From Branchiostoma lanceolatum (Eukaryota > Chordata > Leptocardii > Amphioxiformes > Branchiostomatidae), in assembly GCF_035083965.1 (NCBI RefSeq), contig NC_089729.1, positions 17,286,964-17,350,963 of the forward strand: a DNA stretch of 64,000 nt, written 5' to 3'. Made by a program: the position numbers and the translations under genes. Below, in pieces: positions 1 to 14,000 of the stretch; the stretch's first letter is position 1; each line of letters starts with the position of its first letter. The notes beneath the pieces were generated by a model. It saw only the letters and a list, made by a program, of their open reading frames with translations. It ran no database searches and was not told the origin of the DNA.

Positions 1-10
1 ATGGAACAGT

Positions 11-220
11 ACTGTAAATGCAGAAATGTTCGTGGTGGTTTTATGTTTGCGATTTTCGCGGTGAGCTTTCAGCGCGAACTTAAAACCACCGCGAACATTT
101 TTGGCCACCTATGACTGTAGCGCTACTATTCTTTCAAACGCGAACTTAAAACCACCGCGAACACCCCATTTTCTCCCTACCGCGAAATAAAAACCACGCG
201 AACTTAAATGCATTTACAGT
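11..220. mobile_element. MITE with GCGAACTTAAAACCACCGCG modules
   Basis: Terminal inverted repeats ACTGTAAATGC (11-21) and GCATTTACAGT (210-220) enclose repeated GCGAACTTAAAACCACCGCG units in both orientations. Decayed relatives are at about 5438-5548, 34505-34705 and 62005-62092. There is no coding capacity. Confidence 0.75.
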
Positions 221-298
221 AACACCAACAAAAGCAACATTGCAGATCAGATGAATGCTAAACCCCAAAAGACCCCAAACAGGAAGATGTTTTTTTAC

Positions 299-3200
299 CT
301 GTGCCTCGGGCTGTGCATTGGGGTTACTGGGACAGCTGATTGCTTTGTGCCCACTCTCCCCACAGTGATGGCAAACTATAGATGTCTTCTTTGTTGCAGT
401 GTCGGTAATTGGAAGATCAAACTTGGGACTACAGAGTAGGAAGAAACATACAGTGTTACAACACTGGATTTCAACTCTAAATTTTGTGATTTGGTACATT
501 GATGAAAATTAATACATATAATCCTGATAGTGTGTGATGTGAATTTATCATTACGAAAGCTCAGTACCTAATAAGCTATTTACAGATACATGTACTAACT
601 AGGGGTGGAAACCGGTTCGCTGGACCTGATTCGGACCTTTGCAACATCCAAGAACCAAGTCCAAAAAACCTAAAGCCAAAAACCTGAGTCCAAAAAAACC
701 TGAACAAAGTACAAAATTAATAGATTTTTTTATTTTGTTTGATAAGTGTTTTGAGTCTCCCCTCTGACAAAAAAAAGGCATTCAAATAAGTGCAACATTC
801 AAATATCAAACACTGGTTTATCTTCTCACCAAGAAAGGTTTATAGTTTTGCGTTTCAGCATCAATTGTCTATGCTTAATACTGGTCTAATAAAACAAAAC
901 ATCAACTGGACAGGATCAGGTCCAGGTTCAGGTCCGGACCTGAACCTAAATCTCTGGACCTAAACTTGGACTTGGACCTTATTGAGCCAAAACGGTATCC
1001 ACCCCTAATCCTGACAGTTCGTGATGTGAATTTATCATTAAGAAAGCTCAGTACTGTATATGCTATTTACAGATACATGTACATGTACTAACAGTTACAT
1101 AGTCAAAGTCACCAAGCTTGCATACTTACTGCTTGTACTTGCATTTGGGGCCTTCAGGACAGAAGCCTACCATGTAGTTCATACACATGGTTCTTCTGAC
1201 ATGTCTGTTCTTACAGTGTGGACCTGGGTTGGGAAGACACACAAACTTCAGCACACATCCATTGTACTAACTTCTAAAACTAAACTTGTGTAAGCGACAA
1301 TATCAGAAGTTCAGAGCTATGTCATACTTGCACTGACACTGCTGAATTCATACATATGCTAACAGTAATAATACTACAACTAGAGCTGTGTACCTAAACA
1401 AATTTTAGGTACAGGTACAGGTACACGGGTTTAGGTACAGGTCCGGACCTGAACCTGTACCTAAACTACTTGTTCGGAAAATGCTAGATTTTCAATAAGG
1501 ACAAAAGCATATTTGAATTGGTAAAAACATAATATTTGATTGTGCTAGATATTATTTTAAAGAAAACACAGATGAAAATTTGACTCCAGCCATGCAAATG
1601 TGTTTTCTGTGCTTTAGAGTGGCTTTAGAACACTGCCACGGTAATTTCATAGTAATTTTATCTGTCAAAGTGGCCATCCCCTGAGTCAGGTCCAGTACCG
1701 GTCCAGCAGGGTCAGGTATTTTGGACAGGTACCTAATTGATTGTACCCAGTACTGTATCGGTACAGTGTACCCGTACACAGCTCTAACTACAACTTAGGG
1801 AAGCGTATCGGTACAGCAAAAATCTTTTTTATACATCTCCTAATCATTGATGTACCGGTGGTGTACCTGTATCAATTTATACTAAGTATATAGTGTGGAC
1901 ATCTGTGCGCCTCTTGAAAGTTTTGGACTCTGAAGACGCATGACGTCACATCCACCGTGAACAAGAACACTGACAGTCATCTTTGACCCCGAAGGACTAC
2001 CAAGATATAGTATATACTGTACTACTACAGACGCACTAATTCTACCACAAAGACAAAAAATTTAGCACCAAAAAATGACTGTATGATTAAAGTTCTTCAA
2101 CACGCTCCAGGGGCTGGGGGTCACAAGTAATGACTGGAGGGTCTAGGCCGCGAGCAGACCAGCCTGGCGAGCCCTATGTATGTCTGCAGCCGCCATGCAT
2201 CAGACACTGATGCCTGCGAACGATTGATTGATTAAAGTTGAAACAAAAGATCTTACCATGTTTGCAGAAGCCCCTGTCATACCAGGCACAGTCTTTTATC
2301 TTGGACTCAGGATCAATGTGTAGGAATGGACATTCTTTATTACTACAAGCTCCTGTGAGAGACAAGAAAAATTGTGGTTTAACACTTTGCAATTCTCATT
2401 ATGAAATATATGAAAGACTAGTGAGTGAAACAAAAAGACTACAAATAATTTTATTCCAACAAAGTTGCCTTCACATACTAGAATGTAAAAAGTTTTCAAT
2501 GGATAGGTTTTATACTGAAGTAGTAGTAGTAGTTTTGACTACCAGTAGTAATAGGCTTTTCCTTGTCAAGTTGATATCATATCAAGATTTCATTTCCATT
2601 AAAGGAATCTGAATTTTCTTTCTATTCTTTTTTCTTATGGCTAAGTTTAACATACAGCTGAAGGAGACAATTATTTGGACTGTAATAAAATCTTTAAAAA
2701 AACACTTAAGTGAAACAAATTAATATCTAAAACACAGTCAGACGTTTCAGAGTCAGAAAGCATCCGCCATCTTTCATCATTGACTAAACTAAAGGAAAGA
2801 AATGGAGAAATGGAGAACTGGACAATTATAGACTGATAGAGTTTTGGAATAAAACCTGGTTCTTCAGTTCTTTTCTTTAGTTACTGACGAGTGACGAAAG
2901 ATATTGGATGCTCTCTGAAACATCCTACTGTTTAAAAATTTTATCCAGTTACTTGAATAACTGCTTTTTGGCATATCTTATTACCTGGATGTCTAACCTT
3001 CATTGAAGACAGTTATATCTACTCACCAAATTTTGAATAGAAGTAACACTCAGGCATTTTGGTCATGTCATACTCGTGTAGAAACTCGCACTGGTCGCCT
3101 TTCTTACACAGCCCCCTCAGCCAATGTTTACACACGACACTCTTCTCTCCGCGTACATGTCTGAAGGGACAGCTCGCGCCCTTCACACAGCTCCCGCGCA

Positions 3201-4272
3201 CAAAGTAGTCACAGATCGCAGCGCCAGATTCTACAAGAAAAAGAGAGCAAAATATACAGACATGATGAGTTTAAGTTAGATAAGACGTAAGAATCATCCG
3301 GCAGCTCGCTGCAAGCATCCTAACCAGAACCAGCACGTCTCCCTTAAATTGGTGCTCGGTGCCTCTGGAGAAGACGGATGCCCAAAGTGTGTGGGTCTCA
3401 GATTCGCAACCTGTCATCCACCTTAAACAAATCCACGCGAAGGCTACCGTGTCAACCCTCCTCTCTCTCGATTTGAATATCTGTATTTGTATCTGTATCT
3501 GTACTATGCATCTGATACGGCTAAAGATTATACGAGTGGTTGCCATACAAAGATATGACGATAAAAGGTGGTAAAAGACCAATACTGCACCACTTTTGCC
3601 AAATCATAATAACATCACGAAACACAAGTCGATTCTGTCATGATTCCTTGGATTCTAGTGTTTCAAACTTAGTTCAAGTGGTTGTCTGTCAGTGTGTGCT
3701 GTAACTTACAGCTGCACAATTTCTAAAGATAATTTAAATTTAATGGTACATACACTTTCTTATTCTGTCTAGAACAGTAGTAGAAGAACGAAATCAGGAA
3801 AATCTAGACATTATTGTTGGTAATATGTCACAAAAGGCTGGGAAGCAAACATGAAACAGACCGTGATTATCTAACAAGTTATGATGATGGTACACTTGTT
3901 TAACAAAGCGAAGTAAATTTTTAGAATCAACACACTATAATAATTTTGAGGTATCAAGTATCCACATGTTCGCGATTTGGGCATTTATTGAGTCACCAAT
4001 CATCAAAACTCTTCTTACACAATGTACAGGTTTACAATTTTCATAATTTTGACCACTTCGTTACGATCATAACTGTATAATTTTTATCGTTTACACAGAA
4101 TTCAAACATGCCCCCCTCCCCCACGCCAGAACCCCTCGTGGATTTTTGTATGTTGGTAAAATTTCTTACTGTCCATTCCGGGGAAGGGTAGCGGTTGTGA
4201 ACCTCTCTGCTCCTCAATCGCAAACTCCATCTCAAACTTGATCCCTCCGACGCTCGCGACAACCTCCTCCAT
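299..4272 (-). CDS. CPSF4: CPSF4 (CPSF30), cleavage and polyadenylation specificity factor subunit 4; 3' end outside window
   Basis: The product is the zinc-finger subunit of the nuclear CPSF complex, which helps recognise the AAUAAA poly(A) signal. Five coding exons on the minus strand were assembled: 4272-4170, 3230-3027, 2352-2257, 1223-1130 and 428-299. All keep frame and give 209 residues. Visible are an N-terminal segment ending QPLPFPGMD, five CCCH fingers (first C41-C49-C55-H59, second C68-C76-C82-H86, third C96-C105-C110-H114, fourth C124-C132-C138-H142, fifth C148-C156-C162-H166) and a CCHC zinc knuckle (C185-C188-H193-C198). Fingers 2 and 3 are nearly identical to my recollection of the vertebrate protein. 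The last exon ends in phase 0 at GTAAAA, so at least one C-terminal exon lies left of position 1. Introns carry several MITEs. It is head to head with the arrestin-domain gene. The identification is secure. Confidence 0.95.
600..1007. mobile_element. hAT-type MITE (AGGTCCGGACCT family), copy 1, in CPSF4 intron 4
   Basis: TIRs TAGGGGTGG and CCACCCCTA bound about 408 bp containing AGGTCCGGACCTGAACC. A direct repeat of about 80 bp (521-599 and 1008-1092) flanks the element exactly at its ends, instead of a simple 8-bp duplication. Confidence 0.75.
1381..1786. mobile_element. hAT-type MITE (AGGTCCGGACCT family), copy 2, perfect target duplication
   Basis: TIRs TAGAGCTGTGTACC and GGTACACAGCTCTA (allowing mismatches) bound 406 bp. 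The 8-bp direct repeat ACTACAAC occurs at 1373-1380 and 1787-1794. The 8-bp duplication and TA-initial TIR fit the hAT superfamily. The interior has GGTACAGG and AGGTCCGGACCT blocks. Confidence 0.85.
2730..3008. mobile_element. Palindromic MITE (CAGACGTTTCA family) in CPSF4 intron 2
   Basis: Arms containing AGTCAGACGTTTCAGAG and CTCTGAAACATCCTACTG are inverted around a central spacer, followed by a TATTACCTGGATGTCTAACC end. The right end stops about 18 bp from the exon 2 donor. Relatives are at 15363-15440, 43095-43235 and 55800-56178. Confidence 0.65.
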
Positions 4273-5022
4273 CCTGAACTTCTTGAAGGAGTACCAAAAT
4301 CTTAGAATTTCTCCAGACAAAAAGTCTGAAATGGCGGCACACCGAAGCTAAGCCTAACGGTGTCAAAGGTGAGCAGACGAGTACAAAATTGTGTATGAAT
4401 AGGGGTGTTTAAAACTCTTTGCAATCGCATGTTTTATGGAAATACTACAAACTTGATATCTTTAGCCGTTGAAAATATGCCATTTTTAACGTTTATTCTA
4501 CTTTAAAAATTCAATTGTAGATCAAGTAATTTGTCAGTTTTTTATTAATTTTTGTCCAATTCCCCTTTCTCACTATGAAAGGTGCCTTTCACCGCATCGG
4601 TACGAAAAAAAGATCGATGTATAGTCTGTCCATATAATCAGAACCTACTCTTTTTCTAAAGACAAAAACTATTCTACAAAGATCAAACAACGTTTTATGT
4701 AATATGTAAGTAAGTTATATATCTCTACAAGAGAGAAAACTTTAATTGTTGAGATTTGTTGTTAGGCTGCGCTCATGCCCAAAGTGAAAGTTGTGATCAC
4801 TTCCGAGTTCTACCCTAGGGGGAAGTCACCGATTTTATCCCGCCCATATGCGAGCTACTGACTCTAAAATAGTTCCTCTCCAGACATAACCATTCAGGAC
4901 GAACAAAAACGACTCGTATGGCCACATTTTGTAATCCTAGCGGAGAATTGTCCATATTTAGGGCATGTACTTGACCGTGGGATCTTTCGATGTGAAAGTT
5001 ACACCCAGATAATATTTTGGAA
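4273..5022. promoter_or_regulatory. Divergent 5' interval CPSF4 / arrestin-domain gene
   Basis: 750 bp lie between the two divergent start codons. The sequence is AT-rich and mostly unique, with no dispersed repeat recognised. Promoter elements are not clearly identifiable. The head-to-head arrangement implies that both promoters lie here. Confidence 0.45.
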
Positions 5023-8000
5023 ATGAACGAACTCGCGCTGAGGACCAACAAGGGGCTGTATGTGGGCGGGGAGACCGTCTATGGGTGAGTCTAGCGTGAC
5101 ACTGCCTGGAATGTAATCATTTAGCTAGGTCAAGGTTATGTACACAAACAAATTATTATATGGTATGAGTTTCCCTGAACTTTGAACGTGTAACTCCCCA
5201 AGGCCGACATTTATTAGACTGAATTGTTTTGGACACATGTAATGTTTTGACAATAATTTTCTAACTTGAATCTAAGCCATAGTCACATTCACAGTAGAGG
5301 TTGTAAGCAAATCATCCGAGTAAAACCATTGATCAATGTATCTTTAATTTTTACATTAGTTGGTCAACAAACAGTGATTTTTCAAGTGTCACACCTACTA
5401 ACTGTTACAGGTATAAAAGAAAACTATGTTAACAGTAACTGTAAATGCAGAAATTTTCGCAGTGGTTTTATGTCTGCGGTTCTCGTGTTAAGCTCTTTGC
5501 CGGGTCTACTATTGTCGCAAACGCGAACATAAAACTACCACGAACACTGAAAAGTATGAAATTAATGATGCCCGATGGTTGTCCAACATTCGTAATGGCT
5601 TTTCTTACATTAACGTTTTCATTAAACGTTATGCTGTCTTGTAGCATTCCAGTTATCATATTATATCATGTTTGTTCCAGAGCGGTGTATCTCCAGATTG
5701 ACCGTGTTACGTCAGGAACCGGGGTCAAGCTGAAGTTCCACGGGTATGAAGACTGTAAGTACGGCAGACAAGTACCTACATGTAGACATGGCGCGTGTAT
5801 CATATGTACAGGAAGAATGCTGAAATACCCAACTATATATAGGTATCATATTTATGGGCGTGGGATCCTACAGTCTTGTGAAGACACTTTGAAAGCTACT
5901 GAAATCTATATGATGTAAGTGCATGTTTATTGAGTCAATGGACGACTTAAGACATTTATTGAGTCAGTGTTCGACTTAAGACGTCACTTCAAGCTTAATG
6001 CTCCCTCAATACAGTTGCCTAATCTTAAATCCAGAGTTGATGTCCCAGAACCAGGGTCAAAATAAACGTCCTAAAAAATCAATACAGATACAGAAATCAA
6101 ATCGGCCATCCTTCAGAGTGACACAAACTAGTGTGACTTTCCCTGTTTCTATCCCATAACATTAAGCACATTGCCCTCATTACAGTTCTTTATAGCTGTA
6201 AGTGTGGTAGTGTGATTTGGTTCCTAATTCCCAAAACACCAGTTGGATTCTAGTAATACAATACACAAGTTGAAGCAGAGGTCACATGTGTAAGGTGCAT
6301 GAGGTCTCAGTCACATCCGTCCTATGATAGCTTTACGGCAACAAACCAAGAGCATTTGGGAGACGGTTGCGGATGTGTGGTAAAACCGTGGTCTAACGGG
6401 ATGGAAAAGTTTGCCGTAGAATCATTTCTAAATGTTGGATCTGTCATTCACTACCAAAAATGCATTTTCTTACTTTTCTTGTTACTTCTTATACACAGAA
6501 AAAAATTCTTAAAAGAAGAAAACTTTCTGTGTTTAATAAGAAAACCATTTTGTCCACGAGTTAAGAATTTCTTTCTTAAGTAATTTTTTCTTAGAAAATT
6601 TGTCTTGAAGCTAGATAATTCAAGAAAGGGGAGAAAAAAAATCTTCTAATTTCTTAACATAACAAGAAAAATAATCTTGAAGTTAATAAAAACAAGAAAT
6701 TTAGACTTGTATTTCTAGAAATTCTTTATGGTTAAAAACTTGCTGAGAAATAGTTTCTAAACTTAATAGAATTAGGAAAGTGTTCCTTGTTATGAGATTT
6801 TCCATCGAAACGATCAGACAAATTCATCAATTTTTCTTTCTTATTCATTCTTGAAATTCTATATATAAGATAATTTGTCCACGAGTTAAGAAAAAACAAG
6901 AAAACTAGAAAAACAAGAAAAACTATTTTTGGTAGTGTTGACACAGCCTTGCTGAAGATCCTATGTGACTAGTATGATGTATGTGTTAAACAGAGATCAA
7001 GAAAGATACTCTTTCTTCACTCCCATCTCCCTGTGCTCATCTTGTCTTGAGTGGAAGATGAGGATAACAGATTGACCTGTCCCATGGTGGTACTGATGGG
7101 ACAGTGATGAGTCATGGTCTCTGTCTCCCGGGCAGACCTCCTGGGGTAGAAACTAAGAAAGGATAATGGACCCTCTTCAGACAAGGAATAAAGGGGTGTG
7201 ACTCATCTTTGGCCTGAAGCTTCCAAGAAGCAATAGTTAAACAGATGTTTGTTTCATTACCTCTGGTTAACAATGTTTGTGAAAGAAGAACATTAGTGGT
7301 TGATATACTTGACCCTGTGTGTGAAGGAGTCTATGCTTTCGGTGTGTGTTTGTTTGGGTTGCCGTTTTCATTTTCTGTAATTCTTGATTTGTTAACTGTA
7401 ACTTAATTCTAGCTGATTTAACAGTCACTAGTCAACAGCTAAAATTTCATCATCGCAAATGTTTGATCACTAATATTTGTTCCCACCGTTAAGATTAAGT
7501 GCCGTGACCTACTCCATTTTCCCTCAACCGCTATATTTCCTGCCGCTATATTAAAGTGATTTACAGTAGTTACATTTGTATCTGCACTGTCAGTGTGACA
7601 CTGTCAGTAGACTAGAGTGACAGGAAGTGAATGAAAAGATATCGGCAAAGCTCAGGCTTGCTGGAGTGGTAGGAAGTATAGGTCAGAGGTGGAAGAATTA
7701 GAGTCATTAATCAGACTTGAGAGTCCAGTTCATGGGGAAGGGCTGTTTCCAGGAACCTTTCCTCCATCCTGGGACGAATATTTGCAAAAAATCCACCCTG
7801 TCAGTCCAAAGAATCTGACCTTGACGACTTGAAATTGATGAAATATATTTTGCCACTGTATTATCCTTAGCATGACTGATTTAATTTACACATGTTCAGT
7901 TTACTATGAAGAGAGGGGGTCACAGCGCTACTCTGGTACGGGGGAGTTCTCTGTGATGAGGGGTCGTAAAGAACACTTTGATGTGGAAGTGCCCATCTAT

Positions 8001-11000
8001 ACAAGCACAGGTGAGATTTGGTTACATTGTAAAAATGTTTCATACAACTAAGTCACTATATCTTTCACCCTTCATTATCTTTTTATCTACCTCTTGTGCG
8101 TGTACGTACCTTCCAGCTAAAAGAAAAACACTGACATACTGTCCTAAATTGTTCCTTAATCATAATCAAGTTAAATGCATATAAAACACATGTACATGCA
8201 TATCAATTGGATCTTTTTGTTTTCTTTTTGTTTTTAACGAACTCGCTCAGTGCAAGGCCGTAGGGGGCCACTCATCAAAGCACTGAACTAATTCTTACTG
8301 AAGCAGCATCTCTTCACCCTAGGTCAGAAACATCAATGCTCGAGACAAGCTTTAAGTATTGACTTCACTTACCCATTAGGAGAAGCAGGGGTTACGAAGG
8401 CTGCTCGGGAAATTAAATTCCCTACCCCATTTAGGCCAGAATGTTTTGATCCACTCACACCGGGGCATGCCCCTACTCTTTTTCTTTGCTCTGAATACTT
8501 TTGGTTTAAATTTCTGGATTGCCTATGTCTTCCAGATCCTATCCCGTTGGGGTGCTATGTCTTCCCCTTCCAGTATGAACTACCTGCTGACTTACCAGGT
8601 AGGAACAAAATTATACCATATAAAATTTGAGGGGAAAATATCATAAATTGAAGTCAAAGTTTGCTGTTTATCGTTTCGTTAATATTTTCTGTTTGTGATC
8701 TTACTTACTGAAATTATTTGAAGTACATTAGTTATTACAATTCTTTGCTGCTGTGTATAGTTTTTATGCATATTTGGTCATTTGTGTATTATTCTATGAT
8801 GATGTACTATTCTATGTTTTGTTTTGTTTTTATTTTCTACAAACTGTGTCTGTTCTTATGCATAGCCACTTTCCACTGTAAGGGCCCACTGTATGAGGCC
8901 ACGATCAAGTACGAAGTCAAGGCTTGTGTGATCGGGAAAGAAACCAACCTAAAGGCAAGTACATAGACAAGCACTCTAGAGGATTTGTCCAGAAAAACAC
9001 AAGTCTTGGTCAGGTGCCAGGGGTGTAGAAGTGTGTGCCAGTTCCCATGCCCTTGGCTTTGCACCACGCTCCTGTTCTCAATTAAAGATGGTATCACTCA
9101 GTGCGCAATGTTTAGAGAGCTGTAGAGGAAGTGTTATGGTTGCCAGAAAGTTACTAAATACGTTATCTTATTGATGAAAGAAAGCCACATTGTTATGCAA
9201 TTGGATACAGTTTAGTAGAACTAGAAGTGAAATTGTACTTTAACTTCAGAACTCTTCTGCCGTTTCAGTTAAGATTTTTTTAAAGCTAGGAAGCTATTGG
9301 TGTTGTGAGAGTTAACATTTGTTAATTCATTTTGTGGGATACAGTGATAAGACTTAAAATTGTTAATGGAGATGTTGGTTTGTGTCTTTTGGATTTGACA
9401 GGGCACTGTGTAAAAAGATTTTGCAATAGGGAAATAATTTTTTTTAAGATTCCCCTCCAAACTGCTCAACGTGTGTTTGAATATCCCTGACGTAAAAGAT
9501 TATAAGCAGGTGGAGCTTGTTTTGTTCAGGTTTCCACCCCTCCATTGTCATTTTCTGACAAGATTGTTGGACAGTGGCCATGAGCTCAATGTCAAGGCCT
9601 TAGCATGTCTTCATTATCTACTTGGAATTCTGGCAACAGTGCACTAAAGCAGAGACAGTTTAGAAGTGGTTCTTACTGTTGATCTCTTAGCATTCTAAAG
9701 AAATCTTCTTCAGTCCAGATAAGGCTGCTAGAAGAAGGTTATGAATTGTAGTTTACTTACTAATTACACTGGCATGGACTTGGTTCTAATTTATCAACCT
9801 CATTTCAAAAGATGTGATTAAAGGCAACCAAAGCAATATTAGGGACAAAAATGGAAATATAAAAAAGGCAAAATCTTTATGGTAGTGACATTTACTAACA
9901 TTGTTTAGCACATTTGCGTAATAACTTCATACTTTTAGGATTTTAAAGCCGCGCAAAATGATCTCCATAGTTTCGCGTGCCTACAAAAACTCCGGCCACG
10001 ATTTTCAGTGAGTTCTCACATCACAACAACGTTGTATTTTTGCATCATGGACATTGCTATACATTGTGATAGTGTTGTTTGAACTAACCATGTATAGAAA
10101 TGACTTAAAAAATTGACTTTCAAAATCCGATTTTTCGGACCCTACTATTGCTTGGGTTTCCTTTAAGATGTTTCTGTAAGAAATGATCCATAGATTGATA
10201 GAACCTTGTAGACTGCAGTACTGATAATGTTACAATTTGAGATCAAGACAAAGATTGTACAGATTGCAGTACGAGTGTATGTTAGGAGTTTTTCAGCAAC
10301 CAGGGCTCGAAATAGTGGGTGCATGTGCACCTGTGTGCACCCAAAATTGGAGCTGTGCACCTAATTTTTGACTGTGGGTGCACTGGTGCACATAGATATT
10401 TTTGTACTCTATAGGGTAACGGTTCTCTTGTACACTAGCATACAGAATATTTTTGAAATGGAAGTATCAGAAAAAGCAATATAACCTGTTGTTGTACTTT
10501 ATTTGATGTACTGCTTGGTTGAAATCTGGATAGAATATTACACATTGAAGTTCTTAATTAAGAGAGGCAGTAGCATCAAACGTCTGTTTTGCTGACATTC
10601 AACGTTATTTATGTGGTGCACCCAAATTTTTTTCTGTGCACCTAATTTTTTTGGTTGGGTGCACCTATTTCCACAAAAGAATGTCGAGCCCTGGCAACAC
10701 ACTGCACTCAAGTCTGACAAACAAAATGAATGTAGGGTAACTCTCGCCTTGGCAGAACATCTGTTAGTCCCTCCAACCAGTTTGTGCTGACTGAGCAACC
10801 AGGAAATCTCAGGTCATGTCGGTGCACCCCCCAGGGCCAAGGATGGGTGATGTCATACCGACAGTCAGCGGTAAACTCAGGGGGTCAGGGACCTAAACTT
10901 ACAGCAAAACAGTTTTTTTGACTGTCTGCCAGTTAATGCCAAGCAGAGGGAAGTTATTAAGAAACGTAGTTATCATCATTTTTAGATCTGTCTTCTAGAA

Positions 11001-14000
11001 TTGTGTCTTCTAAAATTGGTAGATAAAATTGTCTTGACAGATTGGGAGAAAGTGCTTCTGCCAGCTCAGAGAAAAACTCAGGGTAAAACATTCAACAAGG
11101 GTTTTATGAAGTGGGAGGAATCTAATTTAAAAAATGCAGGTCTGTCAATATTTCAATTAGAATAACCCTAAGGCTTTTAAAAATCATGACGACCACTTAG
11201 GCCACACCAATTTAATTCCTTTGTAACGGATTTCTATTTTCTAAGAAAAAAAAAATTAGAAAAAAAAATCATGAAAACAGAAGGCTGGGCCGTTTTTCTT
11301 ATTCTTTTTTTCTAAAATTTTTTTGTTTGGGGAAAATAAAGATCTGTTAACCAAGAAATTAATTTGGTGTGGCCTAAGTGGCCGTAATGATTTTTAAAAG
11401 CCTGAGGGTTATTCTAATTGAAATGTTGACAGACATGCAATTTTTTAAGCACTTATTACATATAAGTAACTTCGGTTTGACTCACGAATGTTTTCCCTAA
11501 CAGGTTTCCCAACCCCTGATTATCCGCGAGGTTGTTGAACCCTCCCTGCTGAAGGATGCAGTGAGGTATGAGGACCAGAGCGAGGTGCTGAAATGTGGGT
11601 GCTATCGTCAGGGAGATATCTCAGTCGTAGCAAGGTAAGATAACATGTGCACTGGAACCTCTGGTATGCTCCCAGACATTTTAATTACATCTCTTACATG
11701 TGTATGTCGGCCGTTATCAAGATTTTGACAGAGAAGAAGATGCACACATGTCTAACTAATTGTATGGGGCCTGAAAAAAATTTATATGTGATGATATCTA
11801 CCAATGTAGGATAAATTAAAGAATATAGACATTTAAAAAGTTTGGGAAACTTTCAATCATGAAAAATGAAATGAAAAGTTGACCAGACATGCAAGTATGT
11901 AGTTTTTTTTTTAACAAACAGGGACGAGGCCTAGGTGTTCAAGAAAGACTTTTTGTAAAAAAAATGTCTCCAACGGTCCAACCTAATTTGATAGGCATTG
12001 TTTTATTAGATTAGTTATTTTTGCATTTCAGTTAGTTAAAATCCTCCCACACCATAAGGTGTATAGGGCGGTGCCCATCCCTGTTTCATAGCCCTGGGCC
12101 ACACTGTGGTGCAATCACTGCAGCAGGGGGCTAGTCCACTGGCAGCGCGCTGAGTGTGTATAACTTCCATACTGTTTCATAAGTATGTATTTAATAAGTC
12201 TTTGACTCAATGCGCCTCTTGTCCAGAGGTGTCCTACCCTGGAGTTGAACTCGGGCCTTCTGGTTCCAAGTACATGTAATCAGAACCAGATGTGGTAAGT
12301 AACAGAAGCGAAGACCACTACACCACAGGGACACTTTTAGCCTTGTCAAAATAGATTAACCAAACCATGGAATCCATCTTATCCATGATGTTATAAATAT
12401 CTCTTCCCCCCACAGTTTGGACAAGACTGAGTACACAGTGGGTGACACTGGCACTGTCAGTGTGGACATCAGTAATAGCACATCAGTGAAAATCAGGAAT
12501 ATCAGAGTCAATGTGAGTACATTCTACACTTGAAGAAGTAGTATAAATTCATGTGTTTTTGATAAATATTTCTACCAAGAGGTTATATCGGTTTGTTGAT
12601 CAACAATTAATAATTAATATGGCCAAGCTTGTCAACTGTGTGACAGGGGCTTTAGAAAATTCAGTATCCTTTGCCACTGTGATCTGGTGCAAGCCCCCTA
12701 GCAGCTTCTTGTCATATTGCAGATTACAAGCACGTAAATCCTAACACAAAGATGACAGATAGGTATAGACTAGGGGTGGGTATACGTACCGGTACATAAA
12801 ATTCAGGTCCGATCCAGGTCCGGACCTGTACCTGTACCTGATTATAGTAGTGTCACAGTACATCATATTTCGGAGAGCGAGACACACGTAAAAGTCTCCA
12901 AACGTAATGTCTGGAACGATATAATTTTTTAGGTTTGCACTTTGTCTCAAAATTATAACTTTACTCTCCTCGCCGTCTGTTTACTCATCCTTTAAGTGTT
13001 TCTAGATATGATTCACAGCTAACGTCTTCGAAAACGACTCGTCAAATCTGCTGTTTTGTATTTTCTTAGACCAGTTATGTGGCTGCCTGCTGGTAGCCTG
13101 GTACTATGAATTTTCTAATCGGTCCATAGGCCGGTCCACTGATTTTTTACGGACCGTTTTTTGGACCGGTCCATTAAGAAATACTGGTTTTGTACCGGTA
13201 CACACCCCTAGTATAGACATATGGAAAGGATAGACATACATGTATGGGCCGACGCTATGCTCTGTTGGCAGATGTTTGTGCTCTCTAGGGCTGTCTGGTG
13301 ACTGATATTTATATGATGAATCCACAACAGGTGACAGATATATTCTTCAGGCTCTTTAGAGTGCTATTATGGTATTCAAGCAGGTCAGTAAGGTCGGCAG
13401 TCTAGCATTTATCAGTTGAAATTAAGTTCCAGAAATTCTGGTTGATTCCCATGTGGATTATATCTTACACACTACCATTGCTGTGGGAAAGGCATTACGT
13501 GTAGTATTCATGCATGATTTATTAGCTCGCTGATACATTTATACATGTATATTATATATTCAATGAACGTAAAAATTTGACATTCAAAAAAATACTTTCC
13601 TTTGATACTGTTACAGTACTTTTTTTAAATTCCAACACCTATGTTTGTTTTCAAAAAAAATCACTGGTCTGTCAACATGCCATATTTTAGTCATTTCTAT
13701 CCATAGTAAGTTGGAATAACACTATCCCTTTGCATATTGGCCATCATGGAGTAAAGATGCGATGTTGTTGTGTGGTGGGAACTCATTGAAAATCTGAGCA
13801 CTTGGAGGCCAGCCATTACATGTATTTCAAATCTTTCGAACATGAGCGATTCTGACCGATAAGTCCCGAACGCTTCCGGAGAAACAATCACGTGGTCATG
13901 GCTCAATGTCCACGGGCATTGTGACGTCACTCGGCCAGAAGTTACGGAAAATTGTCAACAGAAAACGGTTACGGCTGGATTCTGGGCTGATTTTTGGGTC

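Noticed and set aside
5445-5918. 157-aa plus-strand open frame
   Set aside because: It overlaps arrestin exon 2 but starts in a MITE fragment and reads through the splice donor at 5755; only 5681-5754 is supported.
8955-8962. GT donor at AAGTAC instead of GC
   Set aside because: Using it shifts the frame and gives a stop a few codons into the next exon, whereas the GC donor preserves the conserved arrestin sequence.
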